Shown here piece by piece: positions 1-7,774 of a DNA stretch of 42,335 bases. Every line of letters begins with the position of its first letter. Position 1 is the stretch's first letter. The position numbers and the translations under genes are program-made. The stretch comes from Psychroserpens mesophilus (GTDB lineage Bacteria; Bacteroidota; Bacteroidia; Flavobacteriales; Flavobacteriaceae): the NCBI RefSeq assembly GCF_000826645.1, contig NZ_JXJP01000032.1, forward strand, positions 1 to 42,335, read 5' to 3'. The notes under the pieces were generated by a model, which saw only the letters and a program-made list of their open reading frames with translations, did not search any database and was not told the DNA's origin.

Positions 1-339
1 AGTGCAGGTATTGCTACAGGTTATTCTACATCTTCAGGAGATTCTCAAGATCTTGGAACGTTCTTTGGTGTAAATTTAGGAACAATTGATTATCCAGATT
101 TTAGCTATATTCCTTTAGCAGCTGCAGGTCGTTACAATGCATCTGAAGCTTTTGTATTAGGAGCTGATTTAGGTTATGCAATCGCTACAGGTGATGGTGA
201 TGGAGGATTTTATTATGCTCCAATGGTTGGATACAACATTACAGAAGAATTCCAAGCTAATGTATCTTACAGAGGCGTAAGTGTTGAAGGAGGAAGCTTC
301 TCAACGATTAACTTAGGAGTTAACTACAAAATCATGTAG
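1..339 (+). CDS. Outer-membrane beta-barrel protein, 3' part only
   Basis: Reading frame 1 is open from the first base to a TAG at 337-339, giving the last 112 residues of a protein whose start lies left of the window. The sequence alternates polar and hydrophobic residues in short strands (for example YIPLAAAGRYN, FVLGADLGYAIA, FYYAPMVGYNIT, FQANVSYRGVSV) and ends in STINLGVNYKIM, the pattern of a porin-like barrel closing with an aromatic-rich terminal strand. It is probably a small outer-membrane barrel of the OMP_b-brl type, like the next gene. The exact family and ligand cannot be told from this fragment. A hairpin terminator follows it directly. Confidence 0.75.
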   Translation, partial: SAGIATGYSTSSGDSQDLGTFFGVNLGTIDYPDFSYIPLAAAGRYNASEAFVLGADLGYAIATGDGDGGFYYAPMVGYNITEEFQANVSYRGVSVEGGSFSTINLGVNYKIM

Positions 340-360
340 TCACTAACTATAGATTAATAA

Positions 361-388
361 AAGGGTGACGATTTGTTACCCTTTTTTT
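361..388 (+). terminator. Rho-independent terminator
   Basis: The arms AAGGGT and ACCCTT, extended inside by AC/GT, enclose a short loop and are followed by a run of seven T. It ends transcription of the barrel gene whose stop is at 337-339. Confidence 0.8.
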
Positions 389-413
389 ATGTCTAACAAT
401 CACATTATTTTTC

Positions 414-442
414 TTGTTTACTCAAGAAGCTTACTATATTTT
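414..442 (+). promoter_or_regulatory. Possible Bacteroidota promoter for the PorT-like gene
   Basis: TTG at 414-416 is followed after 18 bases by TATATTTT at 435-442, seven of eight matches to the TAnnTTTG -7 element. It lies between the preceding terminator and the ATG at 468. This is a motif match only. Confidence 0.3.
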
Positions 443-467
443 TATAACAATTTAATCTCAATCAATT

Positions 468-1109
468 ATGAAAAAATTAATGTTATTTGCTGCTCTTTCA
501 GTTGGATATTTATCAGTTATAAACGCTCAAGACATAAGTTTTGGTGCTAAAGCAGGTTTAAATCTTGCCTCGGTAAGTGGTGACGATACATCAGGTCTTG
601 ATAGCAGACTATCATTTCATCTTGGAGCTGTAGCTGAACTAGAAATTTCTGAAAAATTTTCAATTCAACCAGAATTGTTGTATTCCAGTCAAGGTGCTAA
701 ATATGAAGATTCTTATACTGATTTCGGTTTCAATATCACAGAAAAAGTAGTTGCTAAATATGACTATTTGAATTTACCAATTATGGCTAAGTACTATATA
801 GCTGAAGGTTTCAGTATTGAAGCTGGACCTCAAATTGGTGTTTTATTAAAAGCTGAAGCTGATATTGATGTTACGGTAAGTGGTCAAGGTGTAACGCAAT
901 CTGAATCTGCAACTGAAAATTTAAATGAATTCACAAAAGGAATTGATTTTGGATTAAATTTTGGGTTTGGTTATAAACTAGACAATGGTTTAAACTTTGC
1001 TGCGCGCTATAATTTAGGACTTTCAAATATTAATGATGGAGAAGGATCAGATGAATTTAAAAATCAAAATGCTGTTTTTCAAATTTCATTGGGATATTTC
1101 TTCAAATAA
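468..1109 (+). CDS. PorT-family outer-membrane beta-barrel protein
   Basis: 213 residues. The first 21 form a classical signal peptide ending VINAQ, so the mature protein starts near D22 and is exported. Then come the hallmarks of the PorT/OMP_b-brl_2 family: the opening strand FGAKAGLNLASVSG, the central FSIQPELLYSSQG, the pair YDYLNLPIMAKYYI and GFSIEAGPQIGVLL, and a terminal strand FQISLGYFFK ending in F-K. Proteins of this family are eight-stranded outer-membrane barrels; the true PorT acts in type IX secretion, but most paralogues have no known role and this one should not be named PorT. It is flanked by terminators on both sides, so it is probably transcribed alone. The gene at 1635 is a shorter relative. 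Confidence 0.85.
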   Translation: MKKLMLFAALSVGYLSVINAQDISFGAKAGLNLASVSGDDTSGLDSRLSFHLGAVAELEISEKFSIQPELLYSSQGAKYEDSYTDFGFNITEKVVAKYDYLNLPIMAKYYIAEGFSIEAGPQIGVLLKAEADIDVTVSGQGVTQSESATENLNEFTKGIDFGLNFGFGYKLDNGLNFAARYNLGLSNINDGEGSDEFKNQNAVFQISLGYFFK

Positions 1110-1130
1110 TTAGCATTTAAACATAAGTTC

Positions 1131-1158
1131 AACCGAAGCAATTTGCTTCGGTTTTTTT
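1131..1158 (+). terminator. Rho-independent terminator
   Basis: A perfect 10-bp stem, AACCGAAGCA with TGCTTCGGTT, closes a three-base loop and runs into eight T. It ends the PorT-like transcript 21 bases after its stop codon. Confidence 0.9.
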
Positions 1159-1173
1159 ATGCACAAATTTTAA

Positions 1174-1181
1174 TACCTTTA
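1174..1181 (+). promoter_or_regulatory. Possible -7 element for aroQ
   Basis: TACCTTTA matches seven of eight positions of TAnnTTTG and ends only five bases before the ATG at 1186. If it is used, aroQ mRNA would have almost no leader. No good -33 TTG lies at the right distance, so support is modest. Confidence 0.3.
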
Positions 1182-1185
1182 CTTT

Positions 1186-1605
1186 ATGAAGAAATTAATG
1201 ATCATTAACGGACCTAATCTGAATTTATTAGGAAAACGTGAAACTAATATTTACGGAGATTTATCGTTTACAGAGTTTTTTGATTCTATAAATAATAAGT
1301 ATCCTGGAATTTCTCTGGAGCATTACCAGTCAAATATTGAAGGTGAATTGATTGATAAGATTCAGGAAGTTGGCTTCAGTTATGATGGCATTATTTTAAA
1401 TGCAGCAGCTTATACGCATACTTCAATTGGTATTGGTGATGCCATTAAAGCTATCAAAACTCCTGTTATTGAGGTTCATATTTCGAATACGTTTTCTAGA
1501 GAAGAATACAGGCACCAATCGTTTATTGCCCCTAATGCTAAAGGTGTAATTTTAGGTTTTGGCTTGCAAAGTTATGAATTGGCAATTCTAAGTTTTATAG
1601 ATTAA
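1186..1605 (+). CDS. aroQ: Type II 3-dehydroquinate dehydratase
   Basis: 139 residues, the normal length for the dodecameric type II enzyme. It converts 3-dehydroquinate to 3-dehydroshikimate in the cytoplasmic shikimate pathway. Diagnostic motifs are all present and in order: IINGPNLNLLGKRE at about 6-19 with the catalytic Arg18, the active-site Tyr23 in NIYG, YQSNIEGELIDKI at about 47-59, GIILNAAAYTHTSI at about 69-82, EVHISN, and the substrate-contacting region FSREEYRHQS. No other shikimate gene is nearby, so it is a lone copy as is common in this group. It is followed after 29 bases by a barrel gene on the same strand that may be co-transcribed. Confidence 0.97.
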   Translation: MKKLMIINGPNLNLLGKRETNIYGDLSFTEFFDSINNKYPGISLEHYQSNIEGELIDKIQEVGFSYDGIILNAAAYTHTSIGIGDAIKAIKTPVIEVHISNTFSREEYRHQSFIAPNAKGVILGFGLQSYELAILSFID

Positions 1606-1634
1606 TTTTATGCAAATACCATAAAGACTTCAAA

Positions 1635-2135
1635 ATGAGGCAAATTATATTTCTGGTTATAGCTTGTTCTGTATTCAGTTTTTCTTCTCATGCACAATCC
1701 AATGTTGAATTTGGGATCAAAGGAGGTTTGAATTTAACCTTCTTTAATGTTGAAGTAGGAGGTTTTGGAATACAAACAGAAACTGAAACAGGTTACTATG
1801 GAGGTACGTTTGCAGATTTTTACATTGATGAGTTTTTATCTATTCAACCTGAAGTGCTCTACATTGGGCTAAACGATTTTAAGTTTATTAATGCGCCTAT
1901 ATATGTTAAGTATCAGGTTGCTGAAAAATTCGATCTTATGGTTGGCCCAAGTCTAAATTATTTTTTTGATTTTTTCTCGAATAAATTTAAAATCCGAGCA
2001 GATATTTGTGCTGCGTACCAAATAACAACTTCTATAGATTTGCATATGAAATATACCTTGGGATTTGTAGAAATAGCTCCTAACGGTTTATTTATTGGTG
2101 TAGGAATTAAATTTGGTTCGTCTAAGCAGAAATGA
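1635..2135 (+). CDS. Small PorT-like outer-membrane beta-barrel protein
   Basis: 166 residues. A signal peptide of about 21 residues ends SSHAQ. The mature part repeats the layout of the gene at 468: VEFGIKGGLNLTFF, FLSIQPEVLYIGL, INAPIYVKYQV, FDLMVGPSLNYFF and a final strand LFIGVGIKFG, so it belongs to the same OMP_b-brl/PorT-like group but is about 45 residues shorter, with reduced loops. It is predicted to sit in the outer membrane; its role is unknown. The start at 1635 is the only ATG that puts a proper signal peptide first. It lies 29 bases after aroQ and may be read from the same transcript. Confidence 0.8.
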   Translation: MRQIIFLVIACSVFSFSSHAQSNVEFGIKGGLNLTFFNVEVGGFGIQTETETGYYGGTFADFYIDEFLSIQPEVLYIGLNDFKFINAPIYVKYQVAEKFDLMVGPSLNYFFDFFSNKFKIRADICAAYQITTSIDLHMKYTLGFVEIAPNGLFIGVGIKFGSSKQK

Positions 2136-2294
2136 GCCGCTAGAAAGCAATAAATTATTTTTGATACACAGCTTTGTAAAATAGTTGTCTTAGTTTCGGT
2201 CGGATACCTAGCGAAGTGGTTCGACGGAGTCAATAACACATAGCAATATATATTAGATTATAAAGAGTTAACACTAATTTAAAATACATGTAAT
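2136..2294. other. Intergenic stretch without a gene
   Basis: This is the first part of a 312-base gap between a barrel gene and the convergent lpdA. No credible ORF is present. The segment at about 2195-2230 contains CGGTCGG and TTCGACGGAGTC and looks like a decayed relative of the CGAG-type repeat that follows, but the similarity is too weak to call a second copy. Confidence 0.4.
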
Positions 2295-2375
2295 TTGTCA
2301 TTTCGAGCCTGTCGAGGATTCTAATTATAATTGTGATATGTTATGATAGATTCCTCCATTCTTGTCGGAATGACA
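2295..2375. repeat. REP-like imperfect palindrome
   Basis: TTGTCATTTCGA at the left end pairs with TCGGAATGACAA at the right end, with one G-U type mismatch, and an inner pair GAGGATTCTA / TAGATTCCTC continues the stem. The ends (GTCATTTCGAG and GGAATGACA) are those of a dispersed palindromic repeat familiar from flavobacterial intergenic regions. It shares the TCGAGC-GTCGAG core with the element at 32821. It has no coding capacity. Confidence 0.7.
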
Positions 2376-2409
2376 ACAAAAAAAGTCCCAATATTATTGG
2401 AACTTTTTT
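2376..2409. terminator. Bidirectional terminator
   Basis: CCAATA and TATTGG form the stem core, flanked by A-run GT on the left and AAC T-run on the right, so both strands end in a U tract. It serves lpdA on the minus strand, which stops at 2448, and possibly the barrel gene on the plus strand. Confidence 0.75.
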
Positions 2410-2447
2410 GTTTCTAATGTATCTAAAAATCTAAGTTGTCTAGATGT

Positions 2448-3824
2448 CTATAAATGAATCACTTCATCATAAGCATCTGCTACAGCTTCCATAACAGCTT
2501 CACTCATTGTTGGGTGAGGATGTACTGCTTTTAAAACTTCATGACCAGTAGTTTCAAGTTTTCTACCTAAAACCGCTTCAGCAATCATATCTGTAACACC
2601 TGCACCAATCATGTGGCATCCTAACCATTCACCATATTTGGCGTCAAAAATGACTTTTACGAAACCTTCTTTGTTTCCGCCTGCACTTGCTTTTCCTGAA
2701 GCAGAGAAAGGAAATTTACCAACCTTAATATCAATACCTTTATCTTTTGCTTGCTTTTCAGTTAAACCTACACTTGCTATTTCAGGTGTACAATACGTAC
2801 AACCAGGAATGTTTCCGTAGTCTAATGCTTCAACATGCTGACCTGCAATTTTTTCCACACATAAAATGCCTTCAGCTGAAGCAACGTGCGCTAGAGCTTG
2901 TCCAGGAGTCACATCTCCAATGGCATAATAACCAGGAATATTGGTTTGGTAATAATCATTGACTAAGATTTTATCTCTGTCAACAGCAATACCAACATCT
3001 TCCAAGCCTATATTTTCAATATTGGATTTAATTCCGACAGCAGATAATACAAGATCAGCCTCAAGAACTTCTTCACCTTTTTTAGTTTTTACAGTTGCTT
3101 TTACACCGCTACCAGAAGTATCTACTTTAGTCACTTCAGAAGAGGTCATTACTTTTATACCACTCTTTTTGAACGAACGTTCAAGTTGCTTAGAAACCTC
3201 ATCATCTTCAACAGGTACAATTCTATCCAGATATTCTACAATAGTGACATCAGTTCCCATAGAATTATAGAAATAAGCAAACTCTACACCAATGGCTCCA
3301 GAACCTACAACAATCATCTTTTTAGGTTGCTTAGGAAGCGTCATCGCCTCTCTGTAGCCAATGACTTTTTTACCATCTTGTGGTAAACTCGGTAGTTCAC
3401 GACTTCTAGCACCTGTAGCAATTATAATATGATCTGCACTGTATTCTTTTCCGTCAACGTCAACTTTCTTTCCAGTTTTAAGTTTTCCGAAGCCTTCAAT
3501 CACGTCAATTTTATTCTTCTTCATTAAAAACTTTACGCCATTACTCATGCCTTCAGCAACACCACGACTACGTTTTACAACAGCATCAAAATCATGTGCT
3601 GCATCTTTTACTTTAAGTCCGTAATCTTCTGCGTGTTTTAAATATTCAAAAACTTGGGCAGATTTCAATAAAGCTTTCGTAGGAATACAACCCCAATTTA
3701 GGCAAACGCCACCTAAACTTTCTTTTTCTACAATAGAAGTCTTTAAGCCCAGTTGAGAAGCTCTAATTGCTGTTACGTAGCCTCCAGGACCACTTCCAAG
3801 TACTATTACATCGTATTTACTCAT
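2448..3824 (-). CDS. lpdA: Dihydrolipoyl dehydrogenase (E3)
   Basis: 458 residues. It is the FAD flavoprotein that reoxidises dihydrolipoamide in the pyruvate and 2-oxoglutarate dehydrogenase and glycine cleavage complexes, producing NADH. Visible are the FAD dinucleotide fold (VLGSGPGGYVTA, residues 8-19), the redox disulfide GGVCLNWGCIPTK with C41 and C46, the NAD-binding fold (VVGSGAIGVEFAYFY, about 172-186), the second FAD motif (YYAIGDVTPGQALAHVA) and the C-terminal HPHPTMSE with catalytic H437 and E442. The length and motif spacing are normal. No E1 or E2 genes lie nearby. The ATG at 3824 puts the FAD fold at the expected distance from the N terminus. A bidirectional terminator sits just beyond the stop. 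Confidence 0.97.
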   Translation of the reverse strand: MSKYDVIVLGSGPGGYVTAIRASQLGLKTSIVEKESLGGVCLNWGCIPTKALLKSAQVFEYLKHAEDYGLKVKDAAHDFDAVVKRSRGVAEGMSNGVKFLMKKNKIDVIEGFGKLKTGKKVDVDGKEYSADHIIIATGARSRELPSLPQDGKKVIGYREAMTLPKQPKKMIVVGSGAIGVEFAYFYNSMGTDVTIVEYLDRIVPVEDDEVSKQLERSFKKSGIKVMTSSEVTKVDTSGSGVKATVKTKKGEEVLEADLVLSAVGIKSNIENIGLEDVGIAVDRDKILVNDYYQTNIPGYYAIGDVTPGQALAHVASAEGILCVEKIAGQHVEALDYGNIPGCTYCTPEIASVGLTEKQAKDKGIDIKVGKFPFSASGKASAGGNKEGFVKVIFDAKYGEWLGCHMIGAGVTDMIAEAVLGRKLETTGHEVLKAVHPHPTMSEAVMEAVADAYDEVIHL

Positions 3825-3880
3825 GAGTCTATTTTTGTCTAATTTTTAAGGTTACGAAGTTACAAAACCTAATTGTAATA

Positions 3881-4435
3881 TTAAAGGTCATCTGTAAAAT
3901 GTCTTCTAGCTTTTTCTTTACTGAATTTTTCCAAATTGTAAGTGTTCGATGTTCCTTTAGGAATTGAGAGAGAAACCCAGTCTTTGCCCTTCAAAAGTTT
4001 TCCCAAAAAAACGATTTGGCCTATATGATAGGAGTAGTGTGCTAATTGACGATTTATTGCTTCAGTGACTGTATGGCCTTGATTCCGGATATAAATAATA
4101 CGTTCTAAATCTTCTTCAGTTAAGGTAGTAATGGCATCAAATAAACAAATCCAGCCTTTATTCCAATAGTCTAAAAGTTCTTCTTTAGTTTGAAAGATAT
4201 CTTTAAATTCATCATCGCGATGTCGCCATTCTTTTTCACCATCTTCCGTTAAAAAGTTGGTCCATCGACTCAACATATTTCCAACAATATGCTTCACAAT
4301 TATTGAAATTGAATTAGAATCTTCTACAAATTCTTGTTTAACCTCTTCAATTGAAAGTTGATGGAAAGTTTTTTCTCCTAAGGATTTGTAGTATTCAAAT
4401 TGTTTCTTAATGCTAGATAAATATGAAGTGTTCAT
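3881..4435 (-). CDS. DUF1572 / DinB-like protein
   Basis: 184 residues from the ATG at 4435. An upstream in-frame ATG at 4456 would add seven residues (MLSNFNT), but relatives begin near the NTSYLSSIKKQFEYYK segment, so the shorter start is preferred. The protein is all-helical. The segments SIIVKHIVGNMLSRWTNFLT, GKEWRHRDDEF-like EKEWRHRDDEF, and INRQLAHYSYHIGQIVFLGK carry the three spaced histidines (about H47, H74 in RHRDDE, H137/H140 in AHYSYH) typical of the metal-binding DinB/YfiT four-helix fold, and the closest named group is DUF1572. Some DinB-fold relatives are thiol transferases, but no substrate can be proposed here. It lies between msrB and lpdA on the same strand. Confidence 0.75.
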   Translation of the reverse strand: MNTSYLSSIKKQFEYYKSLGEKTFHQLSIEEVKQEFVEDSNSISIIVKHIVGNMLSRWTNFLTEDGEKEWRHRDDEFKDIFQTKEELLDYWNKGWICLFDAITTLTEEDLERIIYIRNQGHTVTEAINRQLAHYSYHIGQIVFLGKLLKGKDWVSLSIPKGTSNTYNLEKFSKEKARRHFTDDL

Positions 4436-4456
4436 CGTATTGAAATTTGATAACAT

Positions 4457-4518
4457 AAAAATAGCGATACAACATCTTAAAATCTACAAATTCGTATAGA
4501 TTGATATTATATCGCTAT
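4457..4518 (-). terminator. Two-tier hairpin, probable terminator of msrB
   Basis: ATAGCGATA at 4461-4469 pairs perfectly with TATCGCTAT at 4510-4518, and an inner pair AATCTA (4481-4486) / TAGATT (4497-4502) makes a second stem. On the minus strand the structure is followed by five T before the DUF1572 start. The long loop makes it an atypical terminator; it could also be a solitary palindromic repeat. Confidence 0.45.
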
Positions 4519-4538
4519 CTGTATTATACGATAGTTAT

Positions 4539-5015
4539 TTAGTTTTCTGGAACAAATTCTAAAGCCACTCCGTTAATGCAATGGCGTTTGCCAGTTGTAT
4601 CTCTTGGGCCATCATTAAAAACATGACCTAAATGTCCACCGCAAGTCGCACAGTGTTCTTCGGTTCTTGTGTACCCTAGATGATTATCGGTTGAGTACGC
4701 TACATTGCCTTCAATGGCTCGGTCAAAACTTGGCCATCCAGTACCAGAATCAAATTTATGTTCACTTTTAAATAATGGTGTATTACAGGCAGCACAATGA
4801 AATGTACCAGCACTGTATTCCTTGTTTAACGGACTGGAGAACGGACGCTCAGTTCCTGCTTGTCTTAATACATAATATTCTTGCTCAGTAAGTTCTTTTT
4901 TCCATTGGGCTTCAGTTTTATTAACTTCAAAAGTTTCTTTCTTTTCAGGTTTTTGAGCCGAACTGTTACAGCTAAAAAACAAACCGATGAGTCCGACTAA
5001 TAATGCATTTTTCAT
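4539..5015 (-). CDS. msrB: Peptide-methionine (R)-S-oxide reductase, lipoprotein form
   Basis: 158 residues. Residues 1-16 form a lipoprotein signal ending LFFSC, so C16 is probably lipidated and the enzyme works outside the inner membrane rather than in the cytoplasm. The SelR domain follows: zinc cysteines C74 and C77 (FHCAACNTPLF) and C122 and C125 (HCATCGGHLGHVF), substrate region FDSGTGWPSFDRA at about 88-100, and the catalytic C146 in RHCINGVALEF. It reduces the R epimer of methionine sulfoxide in oxidised proteins. There is no msrA beside it. It is transcribed away from the glucan cluster, with which it shares the 154-base gap 5016-5169. Confidence 0.95.
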   Translation of the reverse strand: MKNALLVGLIGLFFSCNSSAQKPEKKETFEVNKTEAQWKKELTEQEYYVLRQAGTERPFSSPLNKEYSAGTFHCAACNTPLFKSEHKFDSGTGWPSFDRAIEGNVAYSTDNHLGYTRTEEHCATCGGHLGHVFNDGPRDTTGKRHCINGVALEFVPEN

Positions 5016-5034
5016 AAATTTTAATTTTTTTTAG

Positions 5035-5042
5035 TAAAGTTA
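5035..5042 (-). promoter_or_regulatory. Possible -7 element for msrB
   Basis: On the minus strand TAACTTTA matches seven of eight positions of TAnnTTTG, 20 bases before the msrB ATG. A well-spaced -33 TTG is not evident, so this is tentative. Confidence 0.3.
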
Positions 5043-5169
5043 ATAGATAATAATATCAACCATAATCAAATTATCATAAATAATAATTTTACGTTTTAAT
5101 TTTTAGTTGTAAATTCATAAACTAATCTTTTAGTCTTAAAAGTCTTATATAACTTACAGGATAACCTTA

Positions 5170-6381
5170 ATGAAAGCACTATTTTTAACTAGAGAATTTC
5201 CTCCTTATGTGTATGGAGGTGCTGGAGTACATGTTGAATATTTAGCAAATGAGCTATCAAAATTAATGGAAATTGAAGTTAGAGCCTTTGGCGATCAAGA
5301 TACTTCTAAAGGCAATTTGACTGTGAAAGGCTTTCCATTTGATACCTCTGAATTTAATGATGCCAACGACAAGTTAAAAGCGGTTTTTAAAACCTTAAAT
5401 ACAGGCTTGCATATGAATGCAGTAGACATAGATGCTGATATTGTGCATTGTCATACTTGGTATTCTCATTTTGCTGGCATTATGGCTAAACTCTGTTATG
5501 GAACACCATTGGTAATTACGACGCATTCTTTAGAGCCCTTAAGACCATGGAAACGAGAGCAGTTAGGGAGAGGTTATGATGCATCTTCATGGATAGAAAA
5601 AACAGCCATTGAAATGGCGGATGTTTTGATAGCGGTTTCCGAAGAAACAAAAGATGATGTTTTAAAACATTTTGATGTTGATGAAACTAAAATTGAAGTG
5701 GTTTACAATGGCATTGATTTAAAAGAATATGTTGTTGTTAATGAAACGTCGGTTTTAGATGCCTATGGAATAGATAAAACCAAGCCGTACGTTTTATTTG
5801 TTGGAAGAATTACACGGCAAAAAGGAATTATTCATTTGGTAAATGCTATAAAATACATCGATGAAGAGACTCAGGTCGTCCTATGTGCAGGAGCTCCTGA
5901 TACACCAGAAATTGCTAAAGAAATGAAAGATAGTGTGGATGAAGCTTCTAAAACCAGAACTAATATCATTTGGATTGACAAGATGTTAGATAAAAAGGTA
6001 GTTATTCAACTGTACTCTCATGCTGATGTATTTTGTTGTCCTTCAATTTATGAACCTTTCGGTATTATAAATATTGAAGCTATGGCTTGTGAAACTGCTG
6101 TGGTTGCTAGTGCTGTTGGTGGCATCAAGGAAGTTGTAGTTGAAGGAGAGACAGGCTTGTTGATTCATTTGGAACAACAAAAATCGGCACCTTTTGAGCC
6201 TGTAAATCCTGACCAGTTTTCGAGAGATTTAGCTAAAGGTATTAATAAAGTGATTGCTCACAAAGATTTACGAGAGACAATGGCTAAAAACGGAAGAGCG
6301 CGAGTTGAAGCTTATTTCGATTGGAGAGCCATTGCGAAACAAACAGAATCCATTTATAAAAAATTAATAGAAAAGAAATGA
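5170..6381 (+). CDS. glgM: GT4 glycogen synthase / maltose-1-phosphate synthase (GlgA/GlgM type)
   Basis: 403 residues, a GT-B retaining glycosyltransferase. The N-terminal FPPYVYGGAGVHVEYL (10-25) and HCHTWYSHFAG-type region (VHCHTWYSHFAG, about 91-102) match the short actinobacterial-type GlgA family (about 390-400 residues), not the 480-residue GT5 GlgA with KTGGL. The C-terminal domain has VLFVGRITRQKG and the EX7E motif E295-E303 in YEPFGIINIEAMACE. In mycobacteria this family (GlgM) joins glucose from ADP-glucose to glucose-1-phosphate to give maltose-1-phosphate. The genes that follow are glgC, glgE and a maltokinase, which makes the GlgM reaction the best guess, though glucan elongation from ADP-glucose is possible. 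Its stop overlaps the glgC start (ATGA), so the two are translationally coupled. Confidence 0.85.
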   Translation: MKALFLTREFPPYVYGGAGVHVEYLANELSKLMEIEVRAFGDQDTSKGNLTVKGFPFDTSEFNDANDKLKAVFKTLNTGLHMNAVDIDADIVHCHTWYSHFAGIMAKLCYGTPLVITTHSLEPLRPWKREQLGRGYDASSWIEKTAIEMADVLIAVSEETKDDVLKHFDVDETKIEVVYNGIDLKEYVVVNETSVLDAYGIDKTKPYVLFVGRITRQKGIIHLVNAIKYIDEETQVVLCAGAPDTPEIAKEMKDSVDEASKTRTNIIWIDKMLDKKVVIQLYSHADVFCCPSIYEPFGIINIEAMACETAVVASAVGGIKEVVVEGETGLLIHLEQQKSAPFEPVNPDQFSRDLAKGINKVIAHKDLRETMAKNGRARVEAYFDWRAIAKQTESIYKKLIEKK

Positions 6382-7643
6382 TTAACAATAAAGTATTGAG
6401 TATTATTTTAGGAGGAGGTCAAGGTTCGAGATTGTATCCTTTAACCGAAAATAGATCTAAACCTGCTGTTCCTATTGCTGGAAAATATAGATTGGTAGAT
6501 ATTCCAATCTCAAACTGTATCAATTCTGATATCAAAAGAATGTTTGTTTTAACCCAGTTTAATTCAGCGTCCCTGAATAAACACATAAAAAACACCTATC
6601 ATTTTAGTTTTTTTAGTTCTGCATTTGTTGATGTTTTAGCAGCAGAACAAACCATTAAAAGTGGTGATTGGTTTCAGGGAACTGCCGATGCAGTACGACA
6701 AAGTATGCATCATTTTTTATCTCATGATTTTGAATATGCCTTGATACTTTCCGGCGATCAATTGTATCAAATGGATTTTAATGACATGATTGAAGCTCAT
6801 GAAGCCAGTGGCGCAGAAATTTCAATTGCTACTTATCCTGTTAATGCAAAAGATGCAACCTCTTTTGGAATAATGAAAACGGATGAAGAGAACATTATTC
6901 AGTCATTTATAGAAAAACCAAATGCTTCACTATTGCCAGAATGGACGTCTCAGGTAAGCGACGACATGAAAAAGGAAGGACGACATTATTTAGCATCTAT
7001 GGGTATTTATATCTTCAATAAAGATTTATTGGTTGAGCTCATGAAAGAACCAAATAAAGTCGATTTTGGTAAAGAAATCATTCCGGGAGCTATTCAAGAT
7101 CATAAAACTTTAAGTTATCAATATGAAGGCTATTGGACAGACATTGGAAATATTGATTCCTTTTTTGAAGCAAATTTGGGATTAACCGATGATATACCTC
7201 AATTTAATTTATACGACAATCACCAACGTGTTTATACCAACGCAAGAATATTGCCTACTTCTAAGATTTCAGGTACACTTTTAGAGCGTACCGTGATTGC
7301 CGATGGTTGCTTAATTCATGCTGCCAAGATAGAGCGTTCGGTTATAGGTATTCGTTCTAGAATTGGAAAAGAATCTACGGTTATAAATTGCTATATGATG
7401 GGGAACGATTATTATGAATCTTTAGAGGAAGTTCAAAAGAAAAAAATCAAAATCTTTATGGGAATTGGAGAGCGTTGCTTTATTAAGAATGTTATTCTTG
7501 ATAAAAACTGCAGAATTGGTGACGATGTTCGAATCAATGGCGGTAAGCATCTCGACGATGTTGAAACCGATAATTACCTAATTAAAGAGGGTATTGTAGT
7601 GATTAAAAAAGGAGCTGTGATTCCTAAAGGAACAATCATTTAA
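6378..7643 (+). CDS. glgC: Glucose-1-phosphate adenylyltransferase
   Basis: 421 residues, normal for the family. It makes ADP-glucose from glucose-1-phosphate and ATP, the committed step of bacterial glucan synthesis. The nucleotidyltransferase signature GGGQGSRLYPLTENRSKP lies at 12-29 and the GKYRLVDIPISNC regulatory/substrate segment at 35-47. LSGDQLYQMDF carries the metal-binding Asp, SFIEKP and YWTDIGNIDSFFEAN bind the glucose phosphate, and a left-handed beta-helix of hexapeptide-like repeats fills about 290-421. The start overlaps the stop of the preceding synthase by four bases. Product supply to that synthase is the obvious purpose of the pairing. Confidence 0.96.
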   Translation: MINNKVLSIILGGGQGSRLYPLTENRSKPAVPIAGKYRLVDIPISNCINSDIKRMFVLTQFNSASLNKHIKNTYHFSFFSSAFVDVLAAEQTIKSGDWFQGTADAVRQSMHHFLSHDFEYALILSGDQLYQMDFNDMIEAHEASGAEISIATYPVNAKDATSFGIMKTDEENIIQSFIEKPNASLLPEWTSQVSDDMKKEGRHYLASMGIYIFNKDLLVELMKEPNKVDFGKEIIPGAIQDHKTLSYQYEGYWTDIGNIDSFFEANLGLTDDIPQFNLYDNHQRVYTNARILPTSKISGTLLERTVIADGCLIHAAKIERSVIGIRSRIGKESTVINCYMMGNDYYESLEEVQKKKIKIFMGIGERCFIKNVILDKNCRIGDDVRINGGKHLDDVETDNYLIKEGIVVIKKGAVIPKGTII

Positions 7644-7671
7644 TAAAATCACAATACCAGATTTTCTTTTC

Positions 7672-7691
7672 AATCGTTGTAGTAAATTATT
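7672..7691 (+). promoter_or_regulatory. Shared motif A of the glucan cluster (possible operator)
   Basis: AATCGTTGTAGTAAATTATT in the 131-base gap before glgE matches 18 of 20 bases of the segment at 13341-13360 in the gap before the GH31 gene. It may be a regulator site; no regulator gene is present in the cluster and the strand is nominal. Confidence 0.4.
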
Positions 7692-7774
7692 AGAGACTTT
7701 TTCTTATTATATAAACGAAATATGTGTCTAATTTTATTAATTTCACACTTTTAATTTCAAATTAGTCTATCAAA

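Noticed and set aside
365-550. Short ORF starting inside the terminator
   Set aside because: It runs across a terminator and overlaps the signal peptide of the PorT-like gene in another frame; no protein features.
2190-2235. tRNA-like GGTTCGA in the gap after the second barrel gene
   Set aside because: The T-arm-like string has no matching acceptor, D or anticodon stems around it; it looks like a decayed CGAG-type repeat.
2747-2962. Plus-strand ORFs opposite lpdA
   Set aside because: They are reverse-strand shadows of a well-conserved enzyme gene with no start signal or domain.
5170-6381. Calling the GT4 synthase a GT5 GlgA
   Set aside because: It lacks the KTGGL start and the 480-residue length of GT5 enzymes, and carries the GT4 EX7E motif.
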